Below are positions 27,251-36,346 of a stretch of 64,000 nt of DNA, piece after piece. Made by a program: the position numbers and the translations under genes. Under the pieces are notes generated by a model. The model did not search any database. It saw only the letters and a program-made list of their open reading frames with translations, and was not told where the DNA came from. The first letter of the stretch is position 1; every line of letters begins with the position of its first letter. Location: assembly GCA_047639315.1 (NCBI GenBank), contig JBLINQ010000006.1:7443-71442 (forward strand). The letters run 5' to 3'. This DNA is from S139-23 sp047639315. GTDB taxonomy: Bacteria; Planctomycetota; GCA-002687715; DRQF01.

Positions 27251-27979
27251 GATCGATTCTTCGGGATCGGCATCTCGCTCTCTCCTTTATCAGACGGTTC
27301 GTTCATTTTTTAGGAATTGACGAGCCCACCACTCATTCTCATGAATGCAACCGGGCAAAGAAGCGTCTCCTCGCCTTCCCAAAGGGAAGGCGAGGAAAGC
27401 ATGCTATTTCACACTGCCAAGTGCTATTTCTACGCCCAATGAATATTCCATTGCAGAATATTGAGGTTGGTGTTTGAAAAACAGAATCTTTGCCCTCTGA
27501 AGGCGCGCTGTCTTCGACCCTAATCGAAGCCAAACAAGATCCTGTCAGTCCAGGTAAATCTCAAACTCTTGGCCTCCCGTAAATAGGTGCCAAGAATACC
27601 TGTTTCCCCCGCAAGACGAATCTTGCGGGGAATTCAGGCGACCGAGGTTGTGCCAAACAATCCGACCCTCCAGACTAAAGAGTGCGAGAATGAGTCGAAT
27701 TACACTGAAACTGCATTCTTTTTATTTAGCGCTTCCATGAGTGGACCCAAACAAAATTGAGAAGATCCTGAAAATCCTGCCAGATGCATCACAGAGCACT
27801 TGCAAAGAAACCGATGGAGCAGGTGAAGATTTAAACAAGATCAAGGCGCGGGGCAAAATTGACAATATGGTTGGTGCGAATTGTGAAATTCGAATGGGTG
27901 GTTATCAGCACGGGATTCCGAATACATATCGACTCGCCTTCTGCCCGACTGGCATCTCACCAGGGCAGAGAAGCCGCTT
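27251..27979. other. Long non-coding region with two strong hairpins
   Basis: No supported gene lies in these 729 bases. Two strong hairpins do: TCCTCGCCTTCCC (27368-27380) with GGGAAGGCGAGGA (27384-27396), and CCCCGCAAGA (27607-27616) with TCTTGCGGGG (27621-27630), the latter extended by CCTG/CAGG. Neither is followed by a T tract on either strand. An ORF at 27741 overlaps the end of lptB and was not accepted. Confidence 0.45.
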
Positions 27980-28699
27980 TTACATGCTGAAATCACGGCC
28001 GAGGTAGACTTCCCGCACTTTGTCATTGGCTAAGATAGCTGCAGGATTACCGCTGGTCAGCATTTTGCCATCATTCAAGATGTAGGCCCGATCGCAAATT
28101 TGGAGAGTCTCTCTCACATTGTGATCGGTGACCAAGACTCCAATACCCCGGTCTGTCAAATGCCGAACGACTTCCCGAATCTCGCCTACGGCAATCGGGT
28201 CAACGCCAGCGAATGGCTCGTCTAAGAGGACAAATGAAGGATTCGAGGCCAAAGCACGGGCAATCTCGACGCGACGGCGTTCACCACCACTGAGCGCCAT
28301 GGCCTTATGAGAAAGCAAGTGGCCAATAGCCAATGCATCGACAAGGCGTTCCAATTCCGAGCGACGCCCCTGGCCATTCAGGTCACTGCGCAACTCGAGA
28401 GCAGCCATGATGTTCTTGCGAACGTTCAGTCGGCGAAAAACGGAAGCTTCCTGGGGGAGATAGCCGAGTCCTTGGCGGGCACGATAATGCATCGAGCGCT
28501 TACTCACGTCTTGGCCGTCCAATAGAATCTGACCGGAATCACAGGGTATCAGACCAACGATCATGTAGAAGGTCGTGGTCTTGCCAGCGCCATTTGGGCC
28601 AAGCAAGCCGACAACTTCCCCCTTCTTGACCGAAAGAGAAACCGAGTCAACAGCCAACCGGCCTTTGTATTTCTTCGACAAGGATTTGGATTCGAGCAT
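27980..28699 (-). CDS. lptB: LPS export ABC transporter ATP-binding protein LptB
   Basis: The 239-residue protein is the cytoplasmic ATPase of the LptB2FGC machine that extracts lipopolysaccharide from the inner membrane. It has Walker A GPNGAGKTT (34-42), Q-loop in GYLPQEASVFRRLNV (LptB-typical), signature LSGGE (136-140), Walker B VLLDEP (157-162) and the FAGVDPIAV segment characteristic of LptB, then switch His in VTDHNVRETL. It is divergent from lptF-lptG across a 220-base region, so the exporter genes are together but not in one operon. LptC, LptA and LptD are not in the window. Confidence 0.95.
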   Translation of the reverse strand: MLESKSLSKKYKGRLAVDSVSLSVKKGEVVGLLGPNGAGKTTTFYMIVGLIPCDSGQILLDGQDVSKRSMHYRARQGLGYLPQEASVFRRLNVRKNIMAALELRSDLNGQGRRSELERLVDALAIGHLLSHKAMALSGGERRRVEIARALASNPSFVLLDEPFAGVDPIAVGEIREVVRHLTDRGIGVLVTDHNVRETLQICDRAYILNDGKMLTSGNPAAILANDKVREVYLGRDFSM

Positions 28700-28919
28700 G
28701 AAGTCCGTCTCTGATTCTGGTCGAAAGGCCCCTTCGATAATCGATCTGGGCTCAACGTGTCCCAGAATGCTATATCATATTCCCTCCGAGGCCATAGCCT
28801 TGTCGTGGGAAAAGAGATCCTGGCTCGAAAAGGTCGAAACACATTTCTTCTGTGAGTGATATGCTGCAATTGCTGAAGGAAAATAGACCCGGTACAGGAT
28901 TCAGCTGGACGGACCCATC

Positions 28920-29999
28920 GTGATCATCATCTCCCGCTATCTCATTCGAGAAGTTTCAAAACCGATCCTGATCTTCTTCTTGGCGCTGACCTTCATCTTC
29001 GCTGCCTATTCTGCATCCGAGTTTTTGGGCAAAGCTGCACAGGGCCTGATTCGTATCGACACCATAGCGATTCTGGTCTTTCTGAAGAGCGTCATTGCCA
29101 TGGAAGTGGTCTTGCCGATTGCCACGTTCCTCACGGTCGTTGTGGTCTTGAGTCGCTTGGGTGCAACCTATGAAATCACAGCCATGGCTTTTTGTGGTTA
29201 CTCGCGCCTACGCGTCCACAAAGCACTGGCTATCATCTTTGTCGTCATGGCCATCATCGTTGGCTTTCTATCGACATGGGCACGCCCTCGCGTCTATGCG
29301 GAGACCTACAGGATCCTGCAAAACGCTAAGTTAGATATTAACTTGAACGACGTCCAAGAAGGGGTTTTCTTAGCACCCGACGACGGAAAAACGGTTATCT
29401 TCTTGGAACCTCAGGGCGACGCAAATCCACGGAAGAATAAGAGAGACGTCTTCGTCTTCTTAGAACGAAGCGACGGAAAATTGGTGATGCGCGCCGACCG
29501 TATCCAGCAGGTTAACGACGCAGAAACCGGTGCCATTGAATTTGTGTTTAAGGATCTTGAAATCTGGTCGCTTGATGGCGGCGCTGATTCGATGACGGTT
29601 GCCACCGACGAGATGTCGATCCCCTTTGACAGCGGAACCAATACGAGTGAACGCAAGCGCCGGAAAGCAACGACAACGTCGGAGCTGTTCCACCGAACGA
29701 ACCCCGAAGACATGGCAGAATTCCAATGGCGCCTCGTACGACCATTCTCAACCTTAGTTCTCGGCTTCTTAGCTGTCGCCTTGTCGAGTTTCGTACCGCG
29801 CCGCGATCGATTCACGCGCCTCTTGTTGGCCGTTGTGGTCTACATCATTTACTTCAATCTTCAGGCCTTGGCCAAAACATGGGTCGAGCAAGGTATTGTC
29901 CCGGCTATTCCGGGACTATTCTGGGTCGACGGCTTGATCGCCTTAGTACTGCTGTTCTTGTTCGTGAGATCACGTATTCAACAGAGTAGGCCAGCATGA
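28920..29999 (+). CDS. lptF: LptF/LptG family permease (LptF position)
   Basis: The 359-residue inner-membrane protein starts at GTG 28920. It has the YjgP/YjgQ layout: SRYLIREVSKPILIFFLALT at the N-terminus, three N-terminal helices up to about residue 115, a periplasmic beta-jellyroll of about 140 residues (NLNDVQEGVFLAPDDGKTVI onward), and three C-terminal helices after residue 265. It forms a heterodimer with LptG that carries LPS out of the membrane. The stop overlaps the ATG of the next gene (ATGA), so the two are translationally coupled. Assignment as F rather than G is by gene order. Confidence 0.9.
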   Translation: MIIISRYLIREVSKPILIFFLALTFIFAAYSASEFLGKAAQGLIRIDTIAILVFLKSVIAMEVVLPIATFLTVVVVLSRLGATYEITAMAFCGYSRLRVHKALAIIFVVMAIIVGFLSTWARPRVYAETYRILQNAKLDINLNDVQEGVFLAPDDGKTVIFLEPQGDANPRKNKRDVFVFLERSDGKLVMRADRIQQVNDAETGAIEFVFKDLEIWSLDGGADSMTVATDEMSIPFDSGTNTSERKRRKATTTSELFHRTNPEDMAEFQWRLVRPFSTLVLGFLAVALSSFVPRRDRFTRLLLAVVVYIIYFNLQALAKTWVEQGIVPAIPGLFWVDGLIALVLLFLFVRSRIQQSRPA

Positions 30000-31063
30000 G
30001 TACTCTCGACCGCTATATCGCACGTTCTTTCTATCGCGGCTTTTTCCTTGTCGCCTTAGTGTTGATGACGCTTTTTAGTTTTGCTGCATTCGTCCAGGAA
30101 CTTGATGATGTTGGTAAGGGCGATTATCGAATGGTGGATGCCGCTCTTTACGTGGTCCTGACGCTTCCTCGTCGATTCTTTGAGATTGCCCCCATTTCTG
30201 GCATGTTAGGTGCGCTCTTTTCCTTGAGTTCTCTCGCCGCTGAGAGCGAACTGATAGCCATGCGCTCCATCGGCGCTTCCGTGAAGGGAATCGCTGCTTC
30301 ATCTCTGAAGGCAGCCATTCCAGCATTGCTGTTGCTCCTTGTGATCGCTCAATGGCTTGGCCCTAAGTACGAGCGAGAAGCAAGGAACTTACGAGCCACA
30401 GCCATTGCCAAAGGGCAAGCTCTGGAGACCAATGATGGATTCTGGCTTCGAGAGCAGGAGCAGTTCATTCGAATCGGTTCTCTCTTGGGTGGCAGTAGAC
30501 CTTCCGATCTCATCATTTTTGAATTCGACGCAAACAGCCGTCTCCATCGATATTTGACTGCCGATGAAGCCGAGTATGCAAAGTCTGGCATGTGGATCCT
30601 CAAGAACGCTCAGGTCACGACATTCACAGATTTCGGAAGCGATCACGACAGCCACGCGGCACTTACTTGGCAATCAAACTTAGGACAGGAAGAACTGAAC
30701 CGGGTTCCGTTGGCCCCAGAAACGATGGCGCCGACGGACTTAATTGCGGAGATTCGCAACCGGCGGGCCAGGGGCCTGGCAACAGAGAATCACACCTTGG
30801 CTCTGTGGTACACGCTGTCACGTCCATTAAGCTTCTTAGCCATGCTCCTTTTTGCGGTCCCATTCGTCTTTTCGACGTTACGAGATTCAAGTCAAGGACG
30901 GCGAACAGTCCAGGGCGCCATCATTGGAATATTGGCCTATTTCATCGATCAAATCAGCGGATTTGCCGGACTTATCTTCCAAGTGCATCCCGCTCTGACT
31001 GCTCTCGGACCCTCCGTCGTGGTGGCAATATTGGCAATGATTCTGCTCATCAAGAGCGAATAA
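29996..31063 (+). CDS. lptG: LptF/LptG family permease (LptG position)
   Basis: The 355-residue protein has the same architecture as its partner: STLDRYIARSFYRGFFLVAL at the start, helices near residues 10-35, 50-75 and 95-115, the coupling sequence ELIAMRSIGASVKGIAASS typical of LptG, a periplasmic domain, and helices in the last 90 residues (PLSFLAMLLFAVPFVFSTLR, then further helices). The ATG overlaps the TGA of lptF. Together with LptB this supports an LPS-bearing outer membrane. Confidence 0.9.
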   Translation: MSTLDRYIARSFYRGFFLVALVLMTLFSFAAFVQELDDVGKGDYRMVDAALYVVLTLPRRFFEIAPISGMLGALFSLSSLAAESELIAMRSIGASVKGIAASSLKAAIPALLLLLVIAQWLGPKYEREARNLRATAIAKGQALETNDGFWLREQEQFIRIGSLLGGSRPSDLIIFEFDANSRLHRYLTADEAEYAKSGMWILKNAQVTTFTDFGSDHDSHAALTWQSNLGQEELNRVPLAPETMAPTDLIAEIRNRRARGLATENHTLALWYTLSRPLSFLAMLLFAVPFVFSTLRDSSQGRRTVQGAIIGILAYFIDQISGFAGLIFQVHPALTALGPSVVVAILAMILLIKSE

Positions 31064-31376
31064 ATGTCGACAGCGATGGGGGTCTCTTGGTCATTCCAAG
31101 CTGGGATTGGCTCTCATACCCCCTTCTTTTGTCCGATTGGGGCAAATTTCTGCCAAATTGAAACCGCACAAATTGTCGCAAACTCTTTACAGGCTGCGAC
31201 CTGCGGTTGCTTGCCCTGACTTGATGGGGACACCTCGGAAGTATATCATTCAAGCCGTGGGGAGCAGTTAATAGGTCCTCCACCGACAAATCAATATAGC
31301 CATTCCGGTTAACGATTTGTGAGAATGCAGGGCATTGTCCCGTTTAATCTGTCTATCAAACAGGTACTCGTCCATC
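31064..31376. other. Intergenic region, nothing recognised
   Basis: No hairpin, promoter or small gene could be supported here. The start of the next gene is uncertain, and an in-frame TTG at 31335 would extend it into this region. Confidence 0.4.
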
Positions 31377-32402
31377 GTGGAACCGTCGGATCCTAAAAAT
31401 CCCAGCCCGAGTACTGAGGACAGCCCAACCTTTGAGGGGCCTTTGTCCTTCGGCCTCATCAGCGGCCCAGGTTACCACAACAAAAAAGGCGGCCTTGACC
31501 GCCTCATGAAGGTGCTCGAACAGCATCCTGAGATCTCCCACCACATTGTATCGAGTCCGCTAGAAGTAGCTAAGGCTGTCGATGAACTCCTCGCCTCCTC
31601 GACTGGTCTAATCGGTGTGAATGGTGGTGACGGAACTCTTGGTATGGTGGTTACCGATCTCATCCGCCGAGGAGACATGGACAACATGCCTCTTCTTGCA
31701 GCCTTAGCCGGCGGGCGCACCAACATGAGTCACGGTGACCTTGGGCTCAAAGGCGAGCCCCACAAAGCCATCCGCAGGCTTATCAAGTGGGCCGCCGATC
31801 CATCAGGCGAATCAACGTTTGTCAGTCGCACGGCGCTCAAACTCAAGACGAAACCAGATGACTCCCCTCTTTACGGATTCTTCGTTGGAGCTGCTGCCAT
31901 CTATCGGGCTTCGCGTGTGATTTGGGAAAACCGTGACGCAACCAAATTGCCGGGTATGAAAACCGTATTGGGAACTGCTGTGCACGTGTCCTCGCTTCTC
32001 ACACGAATACTCGTGGGTAAGAAGCCATTTGCCTCCACGACCATCGAAGTTTCAATTGACGATGAAGTCATTGAAGAGAAAGAATTCACCGTCCTTTTTG
32101 TGACGACTCTCGATCGCATGGCACTCGGCTTCAAACCATTTTGGGGCAAATCTCTTGCGCCACTTCGCTTGACGACAATCGCTCATTCCCACCGGCATTT
32201 CCTGAGAGCAGCCTTGGCTGGGGTCCGAGGGAAGACGAACAAATATCTCACCAGAGAACATGGCTTTGAGAGCCATACCGGGTGGAAAATTACCCTTGGT
32301 ATCAATGAGCCAGTGACGCTTGATGGTGAAGTGATCACGCCCCAAGACGATTCTCGTATCGTCATAGAAGCTGGCCCCAAACTAACCTTCGTTCAGGTCT
32401 GA
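31377..32402 (+). CDS. Diacylglycerol-kinase-like lipid kinase catalytic protein
   Basis: From GTG 31377 the protein has 341 residues; a TTG at 31335 is the other in-frame option and neither has a clear ribosome binding site. The family shows in SFGLISGPGYHNKKG at the N-terminus (the usual NP.sG..k segment is altered to SGPGYHNKK), GVNGGDGTLGMVV (the GGDGT ATP-binding loop), and LAALAGGRTNMSHGDLGL (the usual PxGTGND loop altered to AGGRTNM). It should phosphorylate diacylglycerol or a similar lipid. The following gene starts 3 bases after its stop, and the third gene overlaps, so all three form one operon. Confidence 0.75.
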   Translation: MEPSDPKNPSPSTEDSPTFEGPLSFGLISGPGYHNKKGGLDRLMKVLEQHPEISHHIVSSPLEVAKAVDELLASSTGLIGVNGGDGTLGMVVTDLIRRGDMDNMPLLAALAGGRTNMSHGDLGLKGEPHKAIRRLIKWAADPSGESTFVSRTALKLKTKPDDSPLYGFFVGAAAIYRASRVIWENRDATKLPGMKTVLGTAVHVSSLLTRILVGKKPFASTTIEVSIDDEVIEEKEFTVLFVTTLDRMALGFKPFWGKSLAPLRLTTIAHSHRHFLRAALAGVRGKTNKYLTREHGFESHTGWKITLGINEPVTLDGEVITPQDDSRIVIEAGPKLTFVQV

Positions 32403-32405
32403 CCC

Positions 32406-33395
32406 TTGGCAACTGAGCAAAATCCAGTCGCCAGGTATTTAGACATCATCCATAATCCTGATGGTAGCACTGCGACCGAAGCCTTGGGTGCGGAGATCCA
32501 CGAACGCTTTGGCGACGCCTTATCCGGCATCATCTTCTACGGGTCGGTACTCCATGGACTGGCTGAGAAAGACGACGCTCTTCATGACATGCTCGTGGTG
32601 GTTACAGACTACACGAGTGCTTTTCCCAAGTGGAGCCAGCGTCTAGCCAATTGGATCTTGCCACCCAATGTCTTCTATCTCGAGACTGAGCACGAAGGTC
32701 GCGAGTATCGATGTAAATATGCTGTAGTTTCGATTCGCGATTTTGACCGATACACCAAGATGCGTTGCCGGCAGGTCTATTTCTGGGGCCGCTACTGCCA
32801 GCCAACCTCCGTGACATATTCCAAGGATGGTGAAACCCAAAGAGAACTGACACGCATTCGAGCACAAGCTGTCACCACCTTCGCCCGCAGGACGATGGCT
32901 CTAAGAAATCCAGCATTCACAGTCTCCGAATTCTGGGTCGGCGGCCTCTCAGCGTGCTACGGCTGTGAATTGAGACCAGAAGATACTGATCGCGCTGAGC
33001 GCATTGTTGGTCAATCAAAAGAGTACTACCGAACCATGGCGCTCTTGGCACTTTCCATCATTGGCGCGCCGGTAATTGATGCGCGTGAAGAAGATGCTGT
33101 GTTTCACAATCCGTCGAAGGGTTTGATCAAACAAATCGCAAGGTGGGGATGGAAGAGAAGGAAATTCGAGGGCAAAATCCTCAATCTTCTACGTCTCATG
33201 AAGGCCGTCTTCACATTTGACGGAGGTGTCGACTACGCCCTATGGAAAATTGGGCGCCATTCAGGCATCGAAGTTCAGGTAAGCGATCGGGTACGCAAGC
33301 ATCCACTCCTCTTCGGTTGGCCAACATTCTGGCGACTTTGGCGTCAAGGCGTCTTCTCGAAACAAGACAGAAAAGAGCCCACGCCCCATGAGTGA
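32406..33395 (+). CDS. Tam41-like phosphatidate cytidylyltransferase
   Basis: The 329-residue protein starts at TTG 32406. It is colinear with the mitochondrial CDP-diacylglycerol synthase Tam41 over most of its length: FYGSVLHG matches the YGSGV nucleotidyltransferase loop, LHDMLVVVTD the MLDFIF.VDD strand, NVFYLETEHEGREYRCKYAV the NVYYN...G..IKYGV segment, QVYFWGRYCQPTSV the LYIAGRLQKPVK segment, and TVSEFWVGGLSACYGCELR the ...EIAGLSYSGDFR segment. Tam41 makes CDP-diacylglycerol from CTP and phosphatidate. The DAG-kinase-like gene just upstream could supply phosphatidate. The match is by eye; some catalytic positions differ (Asp of MLDF is shifted), so the exact substrate may differ. Confidence 0.65.
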   Translation: MATEQNPVARYLDIIHNPDGSTATEALGAEIHERFGDALSGIIFYGSVLHGLAEKDDALHDMLVVVTDYTSAFPKWSQRLANWILPPNVFYLETEHEGREYRCKYAVVSIRDFDRYTKMRCRQVYFWGRYCQPTSVTYSKDGETQRELTRIRAQAVTTFARRTMALRNPAFTVSEFWVGGLSACYGCELRPEDTDRAERIVGQSKEYYRTMALLALSIIGAPVIDAREEDAVFHNPSKGLIKQIARWGWKRRKFEGKILNLLRLMKAVFTFDGGVDYALWKIGRHSGIEVQVSDRVRKHPLLFGWPTFWRLWRQGVFSKQDRKEPTPHE

Positions 33396-34185
33396 CTCGA
33401 GCAAGTTCACGGCGATCGTTCTCGCTGGCGATCGGGGACCCGACGATCCTGTCGCCAAATCTCAAGGGGCATCATGCAAGGCGCTCTCCAAGGTTGGAGG
33501 CCGTGAACTACTGCTGCGCGTCCTTGATGTCTTATTAGCCTCACCAAACATCAAGCGGACTTGCATCGTTGGCCCCGCGGTTGAGCACATTGACAGTTGT
33601 CCAGAATTAGAACGCCTCCTGACCAACAAGAGTGTTCTATGGATTCCCCCAAGTCGAACACCCTGCACAAGTGCGCAAGCTGCATTGGAATCCGTCGGCG
33701 ACTCCCACCCATTGCTAATCACCACTGCCGACCATGGTTTCTTGGATCAAAAAGTTCTCCAGGACTTCCTCAATGCTGCTGAATCGCATGATGCCGACAC
33801 TGTCACTGGGCTGGTTCGCTATGACCAAGTCATGAGTGAGTTTCCTCAAGGCAAGCGGACAGCCTTACGCTTCAAAGGCAACAGTTACTGTGGGTGCAAC
33901 CTCTTCGCCATTCGAACCTCGGACGGATCCAAAGCTGTCAGTTATTGGCGCCAAGTTGAGACCCTTCGAAAGACACCCTGGCGCATTGCCAGTGTCGTCG
34001 GCATACCAACACTGCTGTCATTCGTCTTGGGCCGACTTACCGCCGACGCAGCGATGCTCGCACTCTCGAAAAAGATGGGTGCCAAAGTTGGTTATGTGGA
34101 AGTGCCTCACGCCAGGGCCGCCATCGACATTGACACCCCCGCAGATTGCGAACTTGTAGAAAACGTCTTGAGCGAACGAAGTTGA
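33388..34185 (+). CDS. MobA-like NTP transferase
   Basis: The 265-residue protein begins with FTAIVLAGDRGPDDP, a variant of the nucleotide-binding LAGG.s.RmG loop, and has SCKALSKVGGRELLLRVLDV, LLITTADHGFLD (metal-binding Asp) and YCGCNLFAIR, the pattern of MobA-like and sugar/alcohol-phosphate nucleotidyltransferases. It overlaps the previous gene by 8 bases (ATGAGTGA). In the context of lipid genes, a role in activating a head group such as an alcohol phosphate with CTP is possible, but the substrate cannot be read. A role in molybdenum cofactor is less likely, since no moa/mob gene is near. Confidence 0.75.
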   Translation: MSDSSKFTAIVLAGDRGPDDPVAKSQGASCKALSKVGGRELLLRVLDVLLASPNIKRTCIVGPAVEHIDSCPELERLLTNKSVLWIPPSRTPCTSAQAALESVGDSHPLLITTADHGFLDQKVLQDFLNAAESHDADTVTGLVRYDQVMSEFPQGKRTALRFKGNSYCGCNLFAIRTSDGSKAVSYWRQVETLRKTPWRIASVVGIPTLLSFVLGRLTADAAMLALSKKMGAKVGYVEVPHARAAIDIDTPADCELVENVLSERS

Positions 34186-34206
34186 TTTCGAAGTTGCCGG
34201 CACCGT

Positions 34207-34896
34207 TCAGCGAACGAAAAACAGCGTATCTTCTTTGTCAATATCAACGAGGTCATTCCGCCACTTGACGACTTCAATGGAAACCTCACCAAACACCGAA
34301 CCTAGCAGCGCTTCGAATTCTTCACATGGGTAGGTCGACCAAATGCCCATCACACCACCGGGCTTGAGGTGCTTCCGAACGGTTTGCAAGCCATCTTCTG
34401 TATAAAACGCGGCGTTCGCTGGGCTCAACATTTCATCTGGTGAATGATCGACGTCAATGAGAATCAAATCGACCTCACCGCCATCGACAGGCGAGCGCAT
34501 CAGCCTTTGATAGACATCATCTTCGATGACCATCGCTCTGCCTGGTGTCTTTAGCTGCTCACCATTGGGAATCCAATCGTGATCAAGCCAAGCGATCACT
34601 TCTGGCAGAAACTCAATAACCTGCAGATCCTGGACCCGCGAATCTCGCAGGGCCTCGATCGCCGTAAACCCCAACCCAAGCCCACCGACCATGACAGAAA
34701 GTGGTTCTTCTCCCTGGTGCATCACCAGCGCAGAAGAGGCCAAGCGACATTCAGATTCGGTGTGATAACTACTCATGAGAAAAGAGTGATCGAGTGTCAC
34801 TTCGGTCACAATCACACCGGGGCGAGAAAGTAACTCTCTCCGCCTCAGCATAAGTAAACCCAACTTGGTCTCTTGGTAATCCAGGATTTCAATCAT
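34207..34896 (-). CDS. Spermidine-synthase-like protein
   Basis: The 229-residue protein has the Rossmann-like SAM fold of polyamine aminopropyltransferases: MVGGLGLGFTAIEAL (motif I), VIEFLPEVIAWLDHD (end of beta-2 with Glu), VIEDDVYQRL, LILIDVDHSPD (motif with acidic residues in place of the YDVIIVD.tDP loop), and FYTEDGLQTVRKHLKPGGVM. The N-terminal tetramerisation domain of true spermidine synthases is short or absent, so a methyltransferase-like role is possible. It is convergent with the lipid operon. Confidence 0.75.
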   Translation of the reverse strand: MIEILDYQETKLGLLMLRRRELLSRPGVIVTEVTLDHSFLMSSYHTESECRLASSALVMHQGEEPLSVMVGGLGLGFTAIEALRDSRVQDLQVIEFLPEVIAWLDHDWIPNGEQLKTPGRAMVIEDDVYQRLMRSPVDGGEVDLILIDVDHSPDEMLSPANAAFYTEDGLQTVRKHLKPGGVMGIWSTYPCEEFEALLGSVFGEVSIEVVKWRNDLVDIDKEDTLFFVR

Positions 34897-35201
34897 GTTA
34901 TCGCCGCGGGATTCTTGAAGTCATTGTTTGTGAGTATGAGCTGGTCGCGCAAACAACCACAATCGCAAGGTGCGTCATAGTACAGCAATCTCGACATCTT
35001 GCACAAGACGGCCTCGCAAACTCAAAGCACATACACTGAGAGATGCAATGGTGTAGTAGCACTCCGCATGAATCAAACGAAGAGCGAGCGCCTAGGGGGA
35101 TGCATATCTCTTATCTACAGATTTGGACAAGGCCGTTTGACAATCGTCGCCAAGTCCTTGGGAGCGCTTGGAACTAACTTCCGAAATACCGTTGGCTCGA
35201 T
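34897..35201. other. Intergenic region, nothing recognised
   Basis: These 305 bases separate the 34207 gene from the kinase pseudogene. No gene or strong structure was supported. Confidence 0.4.
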
Positions 35202-36053
35202 TTATAGAATCGCACGATAACGGGCATCACGTGTTGCGCCAGTAAATGGTCGTTGCCCTGCGACCACTTCATAGAGCATCACCCCCATGGCCCAAGCGTC
35301 GACGCGATGATCCGCTTCCTTGGTTTCTCCCTGAATCTGTTCGGGCGCGATGTAAAAGGAAGTTTCCAGAACATCACCGGACTGAGTCAAAGCTGGGCCG
35401 TCATTGTCCTGCAGAGCGGTCGTTAGGCCAAAGTATAGAACAACCGGTTCACCATCATCGGTCACTATGATGTTTTCTGGTTTGAGATCGCGATGGACGA
35501 CACCAGCATCGTGAGCGACCAGTAGGACGCGGCCAACTTATTCAATCATCTGGAGCCTAGCGCCGAGCTGCGCATCGGTATGAGCCATGCTCTTAGTGAC
35601 AATCGAACTTGAGAGTCGCGACATCGACTCTTCATCACGCAGCATCTCATCAAGGCCTTGACCCATCAACAAAGCGCATCGCGATCCAATGGCCCCCTCT
35701 GATTGCCCGACACGGAGAACACCGCATAGATTCGAATGATCAAGGCGAGATGCCAATTCAGCCTCTCTTTTGAAGCGCGCAAGATGAGCTGAATGATTGC
35801 CGAAGGCAGGTGGCAAGACCTTAAGCGCGACTTGCCACTTCAACTCTGGATCTGCGGCAAGGTCGACGACTCCCATGCCGCCACCCCCTATCACTACACG
35901 ATAAGGGCCGAGTCGAAAGTCTTTGTCAAGATCAACTGCGCCCTGACTTAGCGTTAAGCCAACTGTCTCGGCGTTCGGGTCGGATGCAGTAGATAACAGG
36001 TGTTGGGTTTCGTCGTTCCCACTGACCCCACCGGAAGAGCCTGGCGCGTCCAT
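35202..36053 (-). pseudogene. Broken Hanks-type Ser/Thr protein kinase
   Basis: One frame from ATG 36053 runs to a stop at 35202 but is interrupted by TAA 35538-35540. The first 171 codons hold the N-lobe: FRLGPYRVV, a damaged Gly loop GGGGMGVV, the VALKVLPP Lys and REAELASRLDHSNLCGVL. After the TAA the same frame reads VGRVLLVAHDAGVVHRDLKP then ENIIV, so the HRD loop is intact but lies behind the stop. The DFG motif is changed to YFG, and the APE motif is present (IAPEQIQGE). The frame ends soon after the C-lobe helix (AWAMGVMLYEVVAGQRPF). Besides the stop, the missing DFG Asp would abolish Mg-ATP use. Confidence 0.85.
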
Positions 36054-36346
36054 AGCTAATTCCGTTGGCCATTTTGCTTGGTGGAAAATAGCAAGCGGCT
36101 ACAAAACGACCGAATCACCAGAATTGGTACCAAGAAAATTGAAAGGAAGACCTCGATAACACTTGCAGTTGAACCGGCGAAGAATGGCAAGCACCACTTT
36201 GGCGTTTCACATGCGCACATAAGTTGAGATTCTGCAAAGACCGAAGTCTGTGCGTCGAAAGAAGCGGCATCGAGACTCGCATGCACATTCGCTCTTCCCT
36301 CTGGGATAAGCCAATGTGCAAAACGCTCGATAAAGATGCGTTAGCT
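36054..36346. other. Intergenic region, nothing recognised
   Basis: A minus-strand frame near 36056-36286 contains a hydrophobic stretch (VIEVFLSIFLVPILVI) but has no ribosome binding site or family, and was not accepted as a gene. Confidence 0.35.

Noticed and set aside
27741..28007. 88-codon plus-strand ORF overlapping the end of lptB
   Set aside because: It runs antisense into the lptB C-terminus, has no recognisable family and no good ribosome binding site.
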